Shown piece by piece: positions 44,378 to 52,402 of a stretch of 62,595 bases of DNA (position 1 is its first letter; each line of letters begins with the position of its first letter). Under the pieces are notes generated by a model. It saw nothing but the letters and a program-made list of their open reading frames with translations, had not been told where the DNA came from and searched no databases. This DNA is from Chara braunii (lineage: Eukaryota > Streptophyta > Charophyceae > Charales > Characeae). Where the stretch lies: NCBI GenBank assembly GCA_003427395.1, contig BFEA01000513.1, positions 761,936 through 824,530 on the forward strand. The letters run 5' to 3'. The position numbers and the translations under genes were made by a program.

Positions 44378-44814
44378 AATGAACGCCGATCGAGCAAAAT
44401 GTGCCAATGAACGCCGATAGGCCTCGCCGCACTGTTCCCCAAGAAAAGTAAGAGCAAAATGGGCGATATTTCCCCAAGAAAAGTAAGAGCAAAATGGGCG
44501 ATATTTTTTAGAAAAAAGCTATATTCTTCTCTCAAATTCACCTCACACTACCTACCTCCCTAAGACTATATAAAGGGGACCCCTCCAAGCATAGGGCCTC
44601 GCAAAATGGGCGATATTTCGGTAGAGCGTGGCAATATACAGCACCCTCATTTTAGGCCGTTTCACATTTGTTGTGGTAATCGCCGCACCACCGAGCAATT
44701 GTGAAAAAGACCAACACTACAGTAAGAAAAAGGCGCCTACCGGTAGGGCCTCGCCGCAAGCCTGCCAGGCCTCCCAATCACTGTACCCACATCATGAGAA
44801 TGAGCGCAAGTGTA

Positions 44815-44927
44815 TCGGCCTGGTTGCACTACTCGCCATCCGCCAGCATTTCGAATGCATCTGGACTTCCAAGTTTGTCCACATGCATTCAAAATGTTGG
44901 CGGATGGCGAGTAGTGCAACTAGGCCC
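44815..44927. mobile_element. Family A MITE, GGCCTGGTTGCACTACTCGCC type
   Basis: GGCCTGGTTGCACTACTCGC and GGCGAGTAGTGCAACTAGGC are near-perfect inverted repeats continuing inward (CATCCGCCAGCATTTCGAAT / CAAAATGTTGGCGGATG). TA at 44813-44814 and 44928-44929. 113 bp. Confidence 0.8.
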
Positions 44928-45140
44928 TATTCCCAGGAAAGACGCACAACTCGGAGCCTCAGTTGTCTTCTATCTCGACCCCGTAATGGCCCAGTTTACA
45001 CTTAGAATGCTGAGTCAGACTTGACGTATAAAATAACAAAACAGTCCAGACAATCTAGAACGCCCTTCCGTCCAGATACATTGTAGAATATTGTGCAGTT
45101 GAACGAGGCCCACCGTCTCGTTCACGTCGAAGTATTTTTT

Positions 45141-45280
45141 GTCAACTTCCTTTCTTTTTTTTTTCTTTTTTTTGGACCATTTCTCGATTTATGCGTGTCA
45201 TCCTTGGGCAGGGGCCATGCTAATCTTCTCCGTATCGTTCCAATTTTAACGGATGTCCCGAAAGACGTCAACTTCCTTTC
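45141..45280 (-). pseudogene. U6 snRNA retrocopy with perfect 14-bp TSD
   Basis: Minus strand: TCGGGACATCCGTTAAAATT, GGAACGATACGGAGAAGATT, AGCATGGCCCCTGCCCAAGG, ATGACACGCATAAATCGAGA and AATGGTCC, then AAAAAAAAGAAAAAAAAAAG. Only about three differences from the U6 part at 46461-46557. GTCAACTTCCTTTC occurs on both sides (45141-45154 and 45267-45280), a perfect 14-bp target duplication. This is a processed retrocopy, not a gene: upstream on its strand I see no TATA near -30 and no plant snRNA upstream element. Confidence 0.95.
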
Positions 45281-45339
45281 AATGGACTGGCAGCACGAGC
45301 TGCATTCTCAGCGCTAGCTAGAGCAGAATACTTGGCTGA

Positions 45340-45470
45340 GCGATGAGATCCTCTCCAAAAGAGTCTCTCTCGACTTAGCTCTGGACGTGATGGCGGTCAG
45401 ATGCACCCACCTCTGGCTGCAAATAGCAGTCAGATACGTTTAGGATAGTGCTAGAATGAGTATACTCTCA
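45340..45470. mobile_element. Family B MITE, reverse orientation
   Basis: TCGACTTAGCTCTGGACGTG, GGCGGTCAGATGCACCCACC and TTAGGATAGTGCTAGAATGA followed by GTATACTC are the reverse complement of the family B body and end. Confidence 0.65.
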
Positions 45471-45617
45471 CTCTAGAGTGTGTACTTTCCCTTCCTCCCC
45501 TGTTATCAACCGCGATCGTGCCACGCGGCCGCCGCCAGACTGCGCTACCTTGCCCTGCTGGCATGCACCGTGCCATTCACTCCACGTGTACTTCTTCCAA
45601 CAAACAGTCCACAGTTA

Positions 45618-45739
45618 AGACATACTCGCACTGTGGGACTTTCTTACTTATTTTGGACGTATTTGCGGTCACATACATCCAGGTGCGGCCGTAAATGAGG
45701 TCAAACACATTTGAGATAGTGCTAGTGTGAGTACGCCCT
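45618..45739. mobile_element. Family B MITE, TA-flanked
   Basis: AGACATACTCGCACTG and GCTAGTGTGAGTACGCCCT are inverted repeats. TA at 45616-45617 and 45740-45741. The body carries TTTGCGGTCACATACATCC and GCGGCCGTAAATGAGGTC. 122 bp, non-coding. Confidence 0.78.
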
Positions 45740-45822
45740 TAGATTAGCACCCACCCACGAGGATTTCGAAGGGGTAGCGAAGTTTTCTGTCAACTCGAGC
45801 AAGCAAGATTTGACAGACAGAT

Positions 45823-45957
45823 GGCCTTGCTCCACTACTCACCACATGCACAAAAGACAAAATATGTATATATATATATACGACGGTGTATCTTCCCATG
45901 TTCTGGTGGAAGATTCGTTCTCATTTTGCACATTTGGAGAGTAGTGGAGCGAGGCCC
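45823..45957. mobile_element. Family A MITE, full foldback
   Basis: GGCCTTGCTCCACTACTC and GAGTAGTGGAGCGAGGCC are near-perfect ends. The whole 135 bp folds back further inward (CATGCACAAAAGACAAAATA against TCATTTTGCACATTTGG). A TATATATATATATA centre is present. TA is not seen outside the ends of this copy. Confidence 0.8.
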
Positions 45958-46086
45958 AGAGACAAAAATTGTGTGCTCACGTTCAAATTCAAATTTCTGA
46001 CAGGGCCACAAATTGTGTGGTAACGTTCAACCTAGAACTGATAGCGACCGCATTCGGCCTCGTCTGGGGACTAGGACCTAACCCTA

Positions 46087-46256
46087 GGGGCGTCGCCGCA
46101 CGGGACACGAAACGAAAAACGAAACGAATGCATCTTCCTCCAGAAAATGGCCAGGATCATCGATTTGCTATAAATAATAACGAGTGTATTTTGCCACCTT
46201 TCGTGGGCAGATGCACTCGTTTTGTTTTCGTTTCGTGTGCCGTGCGGCGAGACCCC
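46087..46256. mobile_element. Family A MITE with 30-bp-class TIR and TA TSD
   Basis: GGGGCGTCGCCGCACGGGAC then ACGAAACGAAAA on the left. The right end reverse-complements to GGGGTCTCGCCGCACGGCAC then ACGAAACGAAAA, with three mismatches. TA at 46085-46086 and 46257-46258. The inner parts also pair (ATGCATCTTCC / GGCAGATGCAC). 170 bp, no coding capacity. Confidence 0.85.
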
Positions 46257-46258
46257 TA

Positions 46259-46460
46259 GACGGTGTGTGGGAGAGTGTTGGCCATAGCCACTGCTGCTAC
46301 TCGATGCGGGGTGGGGGACGATGAAAAAGGGAGGCGCAGCTACTGGCAGGTCTCGGTCTTTGTGTTAGCCAGACCCCCACTGGCGGCCCCAACCCTATAC
46401 CCTAAACATTAGGGGCAAGGGGCAACATGAAATCTCCGAGAGGAAACTATGCTTGCTGGG
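46259..46460. repeat. Dispersed 210-bp repeat, copy 2
   Basis: Matches 18397-18605 (see there). Here it runs directly into the U6-U2 chimera after CTATGCTTGCTGGG. Confidence 0.75.
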
Positions 46461-46480
46461 GTAGCCTTCGGGACATCCGT

Positions 46481-46512
<32 letters not shown>

Positions 46513-46670
46513 GGCCCCTGCGCAAGGATGACACGCATAAATCGAGAAATGGTCCATATACCTTTCTCGGCCTTTTGGCTAAGATCAAGTGCAGTTTCTG
46601 TTCTGATCAGTTTAATATCTGATCCGTGGTCCATCGGGAGAAGATGATAGAAAAAAAAAAAAAAAAAAAA
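46461..46670 (+). pseudogene. U6-U2 chimeric snRNA retrocopy
   Basis: 46461-46557 is almost intact U6 (CTTCGGGACATCCGTTAAAA, TTGGAACGATACAGAGAAGA, GCGCAAGGATGACACGCATA, GAGAAATGGTCCAT). With no spacer, 46558 begins U2 at its first nucleotide: ATACCTTTCTCGGCCTTTTG, GCTAAGATCAAGTG, TCTGATCAGTTTAATATCTG, to about 46640, then GGGAGAAGATGATAG and 20 A. U2's branch-point-recognition GTAGTA reads GCAGTT here, so it is not a working U2. The poly(A) shows retroposition. I find no clear target duplication. Confidence 0.92.
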
Positions 46671-46690
46671 TCCCTAGACATTCAAAATGT

Positions 46691-46922
46691 GCGATCTAGC
46701 TCAGTTGGTACACCCATGAATTGTTGACATACAGATCTCGGTTCGAATCCAGAGAAGGAACCATACATATGAACGAAATTCTTGAACAACCTCCGGCCGG
46801 TCAGCACCACGACGATATCTTTTTTTATTTTTATTTTTTTTTCTAACAGGTAAAGGTCACGACGATATCTCAAGACCTTTACCTGTTAGAAAGAAAGGAA
46901 AAAAAAAAAAAAAAAAAAAAAA
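46691..46922 (+). mobile_element. tRNA-derived SINE with hairpin tail
   Basis: Perfect A box TAGCTCAGTTGG (46697-46708) and B box GGTTCGAATCC (46740-46750). The body shares CCGGTCAG and GACGATATC with the copy at 42055. The 3' part folds: CTAACAGGTAAAGGTC and GACCTTTACCTGTTAG are perfect 16-bp arms, extended by a T run and an A run, ending in 22 A. Best-preserved copy of the family. Confidence 0.85.
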
Positions 46923-46968
46923 GCCCGGTCTGTCCCGACGCAGCTGGACTGCAGACCAGCTACATTTA

Positions 46969-47084
46969 GCGCATACTCACACGAGAACTAAGTGCATCTA
47001 ACTGCAATTACGACCAGACCTGGAAGAATCTTCCCGCAATCACGTCCAGAGCTTGGTAGAAAAAGTCCTAGTGAGAAAACGCCC
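46969..47084. mobile_element. Family B MITE
   Basis: GCGCATACTCACACGAGAAC to AGTCCTAGTGAGAAAACGCC, body AATTACGACCAGACCTGGAA and ATCACGTCCAGAGCTTGG. TA outside the left end only. Confidence 0.7.
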
Positions 47085-47293
47085 TCAAATGTTGTCGAGG
47101 AGCGAGGCCCATGGACTTGCAGCAGCCTTCCGAACAAACACCTCCCTCCACCTGCAACGACAGCTAGGATGCACTGCATTTTCCTTTTTCCTTTTTCCTT
47201 TCTCGTCTCTTATAATGATCCCGTCCATCCTTGGACGTACTTACATCCCCCCCCCCCCCCCACAACCCAAACCACCCCCACCTCACAAAAAAA

Positions 47294-47418
47294 AGGACGT
47301 ACTCACACTAGCTCTACACTTCAATGTATCCGACGACATTTACTGGGCGACCTGGATGCATCTGACGGCGATACGTCCAGAATAAGTGAAAAAGTCCTAG
47401 TGTGAGCTAGGATGCCCT
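47294..47418. mobile_element. Family B MITE
   Basis: GGACGTACTCACACTAGCTC to AAGTCCTAGTGTGAGCTAGG then ATGCCCT, TA after the right end (47419-47420). Body GCGACCTGGATGCATCTGAC. Confidence 0.72.
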
Positions 47419-47419
47419 T

Positions 47420-48355
47420 ACTTATCCTGTGTGTTGTGAAATTGGACAAAACCTCAAAAAGTGCTCCTGTGTAACCAAAAACGGAAATTGGCCAGACCCT
47501 CAAAAAATACTGGTGTGTAGCAAAAACGGACTTCGCTGTTGCCTTACCTGTGGAGGAAGAAAAGGAAGGAAAAAAAAGGAGAAGACTGGTTACACCTCTC
47601 AGGGTATACTTACTTGATAGTAAAAAAATGTAGGACTTTCTTTTTTTTTTTTTCCCGAGGAGAACGCATTCCATTTCAATTCCAAAATGAATCGAGGCAG
47701 GGGACCTCACAATTCCACTCGGCGTTATCCCGGCAGCATCGGCAGGTTTCGCATTTAACGGGACCAAACGGACCGGACTCTTATCTGTAAGAGATACCAT
47801 TCATATCAATATCAATATATGCTGATAAAGCTAATAGTCGGAGATTAAGAGCTTAATAGACGGGGACTGAATTGATGGTAGAATAAAGAGAGGGAGGAGG
47901 AATAAGTGAGATGGGATGAGGACGGGGGTAAAGACAGGGCGGGGAAAGGAAGACGCGCTTCTTGTGACTTCTATACACAGGCCTAGAGCAAAGAACGGCC
48001 TGATAACCAGCCCAAAAGCGGCTGATTGGAGCCAGTAACACTGGGCTCCCCCAACGACGGCGACACTCTCCTCCCACCTCCCCTCCCACCTCCCCGCTAA
48101 CACCTGCTATGTAGCCTACTGCGGCTCGGGCCAACCGAGTGTCCTAGTTGGGAAAAGAGAATAGGATTGAGTCTACATAGTTTGCTAACTAAGAATCTAT
48201 CTATAGAACAGCGAAAACAACTCAGACAAATGAAGAATAACAGATGACAATAGGATCTGATAGCTATTTCTACCAGGGCAGAAAGACGAGGGGCCTATAT
48301 AGGGGCGGAGGAATAGACGATGGGGAGCAGGATGGGGGGGGAGGGGGTTGGAAAA
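47420..48355. other. Intergenic region, no gene seen
   Basis: Several T and A runs and a GGGAGG-rich stretch at 48076-48098. No frame with a recognised domain. Confidence 0.45.
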
Positions 48356-48356
48356 T

Positions 48357-48551
48357 GTAGGACTTTTTCGACTGAGCTCTGGACGTGATTGCGATCAGAT
48401 GCATCCTGCTGTGGGCGAATGCGCAATCCTCAGGCCATTCTCACACCAGGATTTTCGACTGAGCTCTAGACATGACTGCAGACACATACATTCAGGCTTG
48501 GCCGTGATTGCGGTCAGATGCATTTAGGAAAGTGATAGTGCGAGTGACGCG
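48357..48551. mobile_element. Family B MITE pair, reverse orientation
   Basis: TTTTCGACTGAGCTCTGGAC (48365) and again TTTTCGACTGAGCTCTAGAC (48452) show two partly overlapping copies. The second ends TTTAGGAAAGTGATAGTGCG and AGTGACGCGCC, with CATTCTCACACCAGG as its left end. Confidence 0.65.
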
Positions 48552-49130
48552 CCTGTGAAGATGACGCTCATGTGATACATACCACGCAGCTCTGCCAGCT
48601 ATAGAATCTGCCTATCTCGAATAGCAACGCGTCATCTTCATAAACGTATACAACCCCTGCTCCCGTCCTAATACAGTTCCCATCAGGCTGTTCACGACGT
48701 AGGGATCCGGATAATGAAATTCCACGCGAATCTGAGGGCACACTCACACTTGTCTTCTCTTGGTATGCATCCTGCCACATTCGTGGCAAGATTCAGTCGG
48801 GAAAAGTCCTGGTGTGAGAGCACACGTGCTGACATGGTTAAAACGCACAAGTCTATGCCACACTTGTACGCCGTCCTTGCCGCTTAAGGATGGATAAGCG
48901 GTTAGATACATAAACGGGAAAGTAAAGACATAAAAAATAGGGCCTCACCGTGCCAGTATCCAAATAAGAAAAAGACCAAAGCAACTCCTTTTCTCTCTCA
49001 AAATAAAACACAAACACAGAAAATGGACCAAAGCTATGGCGCGTGTACTTTTCCGCATTCTAGCGGAACGTAGGGTTCTCGACACGAACAAAATGATTCC
49101 ATCGGCCGAACAATGACGACAACGTCAATA

Positions 49131-49243
49131 GCGTACCACTCGCCAAATGTGCAAAACGAAGAATGTATCTTCCCCTAGAACGTGGAACTATTCACCCGCC
49201 ATAGCTTTTGTCTTTTTCGCGATCGGTCAGTGGTGCGGCGAGG
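49131..49243. mobile_element. Family A MITE, abutting the next one
   Basis: GCGTACCACTCGCCAAATGT to GGTCAGTGGTGCGGCGAGGG, with the internal TGTATCTTCCCCTAGAACGT shared with other family A copies. Its right end merges with the left end of the composite at 49242. Confidence 0.65.
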
Positions 49244-49950
49244 GCCTCGCCACACCACTGTCGAAACGAAAAAAGTTAAAGAGTGCATCTTCAACGTTGA
49301 AACCACCTTGAAGGAAGGACTTCTCTCCCCCCCACTGAGAAGACACAGAGCTTTAACGTTTCACGCAGGGGAGGATATTAGACGAGGGATCAGGGTTCCC
49401 GTTTTCGATCCCTCACCTGATAGTGATGAGTTTACTGAGATCTTAAGAGCTTTTAACAACCCTTGCTGTCCCTTTGGTGAGCTTAAGCTCTTTTGGATGA
49501 AAGATCATCCAAGCTGGATGAGGAGGGACCCTGGACCCGGTTTCCAGCAGAGCTTAAGCTGGGTTTTGGCCCCAGCTCCGGTCTAGGCTGAAACATTGGA
49601 ACAGATAGATCAGCAGCAGTGACCTTTTTTACTGAGCTTCAAGGTTTGTTTTGAGATTTTTTGTTTTCTTTCTTTGAGAGAGGATAGAGGGGCTTGGGAC
49701 GCTGGACCCGGTTTCCAGCATGGTTCTGGGTTACCCCCGGTTGAATTGTGAGGACCCCGGCCTCGATCTCAATTGATTTTGATTCTAAAATGATAACTGC
49801 TCAAAAAAAATGAAAAAAAAAAAAAAAGGTTAACGCAGAGCGTGGCAAGATGCATCGGTTACTATGAATAGCAACGGATGCATCTTACGACTTTCTGGGG
49901 TAGATGCATTCTTTCGTTTTTAGTTTCGACAGTGGTGTGGCGAGGCCCTT
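49242..49950. mobile_element. Family A MITE carrying a retroposed insert
   Basis: Ends GGGCCTCGCCACACCACTGT + CGAAACGAAAAA and, reversed, GGGCCTCGCCACACCACTGT + CGAAACTAAAAA are almost identical 32-bp inverted repeats. The TIR-proximal GAGTGCATCTTC on the left has its partner near 49840-49905. Between them about 540 bp of unrelated sequence (49290-49830) ends in a poly(A) run (AAAAAAAATGAAAAAAAAAA), typical of a retroposed insertion. Confidence 0.75.
49290..49830 (+). mobile_element. Retroposed sequence with poly(A) tail
   Basis: Contains the block GGACCCGGTTTCCAGCA twice (49535 and 49706) and ends in a poly(A) run. A similar block in reverse (CAGCTGGAAACCAGGTTCAG) lies at about 60047. A 134-codon frame crosses it (49182-49586) but shows no known domain. 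Possibly a LINE 3' end or an unknown retroelement. Confidence 0.55.
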
Positions 49951-49997
49951 AGTAACGAAAAACATAGAGAAAAACACTTAACAAGGCATAGTGCAGG

Positions 49998-50094
49998 ACT
50001 TTGGTTAGTGTCAGATAGCTGCACTTGGATGCCCTTGTCGTCAGATACATCTAGGAAAATCAACGTGCGAGTACAAGAACACCCTCAGTCCACC
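49998..50094. mobile_element. Family B-related MITE, degenerate
   Basis: AGTGCAGGACTTTGG to CAGATACATCTAGGAAAATC and GTGCGAGTACAAGAACACCC retain the reversed family B pattern. Confidence 0.5.
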
Positions 50095-50296
50095 GAGCCA
50101 GACTGCGCACTCGCACTGCAACAGCAGGACTATTTCCTCTGAATTCCACCGTAGCCCCGTCCAGATACATTCAAGAAATGCAAGTCCTACCTACTAGTGT
50201 AAGTGAAGACACCCAAAATAAAAATAAATGTCTGAAATTTGCTTCCGCTGTGATCCTCACGAAACGATTTTGCGTCAACCCATTCCGCAATCTCGA

Positions 50297-50448
50297 ACAT
50301 TGTCGTTCATTTTTTTATGTTTTTTATTTTTGTTTTTGGACCATTTCTCGATTTATGCGTGTCATCCTTGCGCAGGGGCCATGCTAATCGATCTTCTCTG
50401 TATCGTTCCAGTTTTAACGGATGTCCCGAAGGACACATTGTCCTTCAT
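50297..50448 (-). pseudogene. U6 snRNA retrocopy with 14-bp TSD
   Basis: Minus strand: TCGGGACATCCGTTAAAACT, GGAACGATACAGAGAAGATC (then an inserted GATTAGCATG slip, extra GATC), GGCCCCTGCGCAAGGATGAC, ACGCATAAATCGAGAAATGG and TCC, followed by AAAAACAAAAATAAAAAACA. ACATTGTCGTTCAT (50297-50310) and ACATTGTCCTTCAT (50435-50448) are target duplications with one mismatch. Retrocopy, not a gene. Confidence 0.9.
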
Positions 50449-50660
50449 ATAGGCCGTCTTCGCTCAAACAGTTGGGAGTTCTTTCTTGAAAGTATCTGGA
50501 CGCGGTTTGAGGGTAGGAGGAGGGGCCATGCTAATCGATCTTCTCTGTATCGTTCCAGTTTTAACGGATGTCCCGAAGGACACATTGTCCTTCATTTAGG
50601 CCGTCTTCGCTCAAACAGTTGGGAGTTCTTTCTTGAAAGTATCTGGACGCGGTTCGCGGT
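50375..50660. repeat. 147-bp tandem duplication covering U6 5' half
   Basis: GGGGCCATGCTAATCGATCT begins at 50375 and at 50522. Both units run through the U6 5' half, its TSD and the flank CGTCTTCGCTCAAACAGTTG to TATCTGGACGCGGTT. The copying therefore took place after the U6 insertion. Confidence 0.92.
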
Positions 50661-50960
50661 TAGTCCTCCTACCCTCGACTCATTGAAGGCGTCTTCACTC
50701 GCACTACAACTTTCGTCTTGAATGTTTCTGGACGCAGTTCGCGGTTAGGGGCGAATTGAACGGAAACACAGTTGGGATTTTTATTCTTTCTTGTATGTAC
50801 CTGGACGCGGTTAGGGAGGAATCCCTCCTACCGTCGAGACATTGCAAGGCGTCTCCACTCACACTACAACTTTCCTCTTGAATGTTTCTGGACGCAATTC
50901 GCGATTAGGGAGGAGTTCAATGGAAACAGTCCTCTACCGTGGACACGTGAACGACCACGG
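50661..50960. repeat. Related direct repeats with TTTCTGGACGC blocks
   Basis: CACTACAACTTTC-TCTTGAA followed by TGTTTCTGGACGCA-TTCGCG occurs at about 50701 and 50862, with a shortened version near 50795. Type unknown. Possibly nested MITE remnants. Confidence 0.6.
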
Positions 50961-51128
50961 CAACCATGATAACTACTATTAATGACACAGAACACATCAA
51001 TCGCCAATGGCCATGGCGGTCATCTTGACGCAGTAGCAGGGCAGACGTGTGTCTGAATCACGTCCTGTACCGTACCTCTATCATACAGAATATATGGGAC
51101 TCGTTACAGACGTGTATGTATGACTGAA

Positions 51129-51234
51129 GGCCGAGTTGCACCACTCGCCGTCCGTCAAAATACTAAATGAATCTGAACACCAGGTTTGTCCAGATGCATT
51201 CATAACGATGGCGGATGGCGAGTAGTGCAACTAT
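51129..51234. mobile_element. Family A MITE, GGATGGCGAGTAGTGCAAC type
   Basis: GGCCGAGTTGCACCACTCGC and GGCGAGTAGTGCAACTATGC ends with inner GTTTGTCCAGATGCATTCAT, as in 44815-44927. Confidence 0.75.
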
Positions 51235-51358
51235 GCACGGAATCAAACACTCTACCCTATCTTCTCCAAATATGTCAAGACAAATGGGCAAGGCGACACT
51301 ACCGGTAGCCAGTCTGATGCTTTACCGCCCTCGTCTGCGTTCGTTCCGTTGAGGAAAA

Positions 51359-51471
51359 GGGCCTGGTTGCACTACTCACCATGCACCACAATTCAGAGTG
51401 AATCTGAACAGGCACGTTGTTCTGATGCATTCAAAATATTGGCGGATGGCGAGTAGAGCAACTAGAGGCCC
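51359..51471. mobile_element. Family A MITE, same type
   Basis: GGGCCTGGTTGCACTACTCA and GGCGAGTAGAGCAACTAGAG + GCCC are inverted. The inner TTCTGATGCATTCAAAATAT + TGGCGGATGG matches 44815-44927. 113 bp, the same length. Confidence 0.78.
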
Positions 51472-51690
51472 AAAAGAAGGAAGACGGAAATTTGAGGGAA
51501 ACCTGACTTGGCAACCGACATGTCGTTCGTTTCGAAGCACACGACGTGCTGTTGAGAATATGGAAGCGATTTTTTTTTTGTTTTTTTTTTATTTGTTTTT
51601 TTTAACACCCGCAACAACGGAATATGGAAGCGATCTTTATATCCTTTGATGCGCTTTCTATAGCTGTTGGTAGCTATAGCTGTTGATTAT

Positions 51691-51800
51691 AGGCCGCCTC
51701 GCCGCGCCGCTCATCAAACAAGTGGGTAAAAACAACGGACTATGTATCTTTCCCTTACAACGAGGCAAGAAGATACACCCGCCACATCATTCGTCGTTTT
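51691..51800. mobile_element. Family A MITE fragment
   Basis: TAGGCCGCCTCGCCGCGCCG then TATGTATCTTTCCCTTACAA and AGATACACCCGCCACATCAT follow the family A middle. The right terminal repeat is absent. Confidence 0.6.
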
Positions 51801-52316
51801 CCAGATTTTTTTTCTGAGTGACACTGCGAGTCCCTACGTTGTCGGCAAAGAATTGGGGAAAAAAAGAATCAAGTTTGTTCGTTGCTGCATTGAATGGCTG
51901 CAAGGCGTTGTTTTGGGGGTACATGTTAGTCGAACTTACGACATGAAATGTCGATAGAGCTGCAAGACCCCGTATTTGGAATTCCAGCCAATGAGAATCT
52001 TCCACCCCTTGGGAAATCCCTCAGCTTGCATGATCCTCCTCCGCCCAGAGACTGTCGTGCTGGCCTTCGAGAACGGCGTGCGCGCGAACAACTTCTTTTT
52101 TGCCTCAAGTACCTCGTCGACCGACGGCCCCTTCGAATTCTCCACTACTGCCAATACCATCGAGCCAATCCGCGCAGCTCCGCCAGCCGTGTTCAACGGC
52201 TTGGGTGAAGGAGATGGCGACAGAGAGAGGGACCGCGACACACGCTCCTTGGCGCCGTTAGCCAAGGACGAGGACGACGACCATCCACCCCTAGTCATGG
52301 TGAGCAACCCCACCAA
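51801..52316. other. Intergenic region, no gene seen
   Basis: Overlapping frames on both strands (up to 145 codons) partly due to the following 12-bp repeat. No domain recognised. Confidence 0.4.
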
Positions 52317-52402
52317 TCCAATCAGCGATCCAATCAGCGATTCAATCAGCGATCCAATCAGCGATCCAATCAGCGATTTAGTCAGCGATTTAATCAGCGA
52401 AC
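52317..52402. repeat. 12-bp tandem repeat, about seven units
   Basis: CCAATCAGCGAT and close variants (TTAGTCAGCGAT, TTAATCAGCGAA). In one frame it encodes a four-residue (P/S/L)ISD repeat. Whether that frame is translated is unknown. Confidence 0.92.

Noticed and set aside
45141-45280. Functional U6 snRNA gene
   Set aside because: Target duplication and A tail show retroposition. No TATA near -30 and no plant-type upstream sequence element on its strand.
46691-46760. Functional tRNA gene
   Set aside because: A and B boxes are perfect, but no acceptor stem pairs and no clean anticodon arm. It continues into a SINE body with an A tail.
49182-49586. 134-codon protein with ELKLFWMKDHPSWMRRDPGP
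   Set aside because: Starts inside a family A MITE and runs into the retroposed insert, so the frame as a whole cannot be an ancestral gene.
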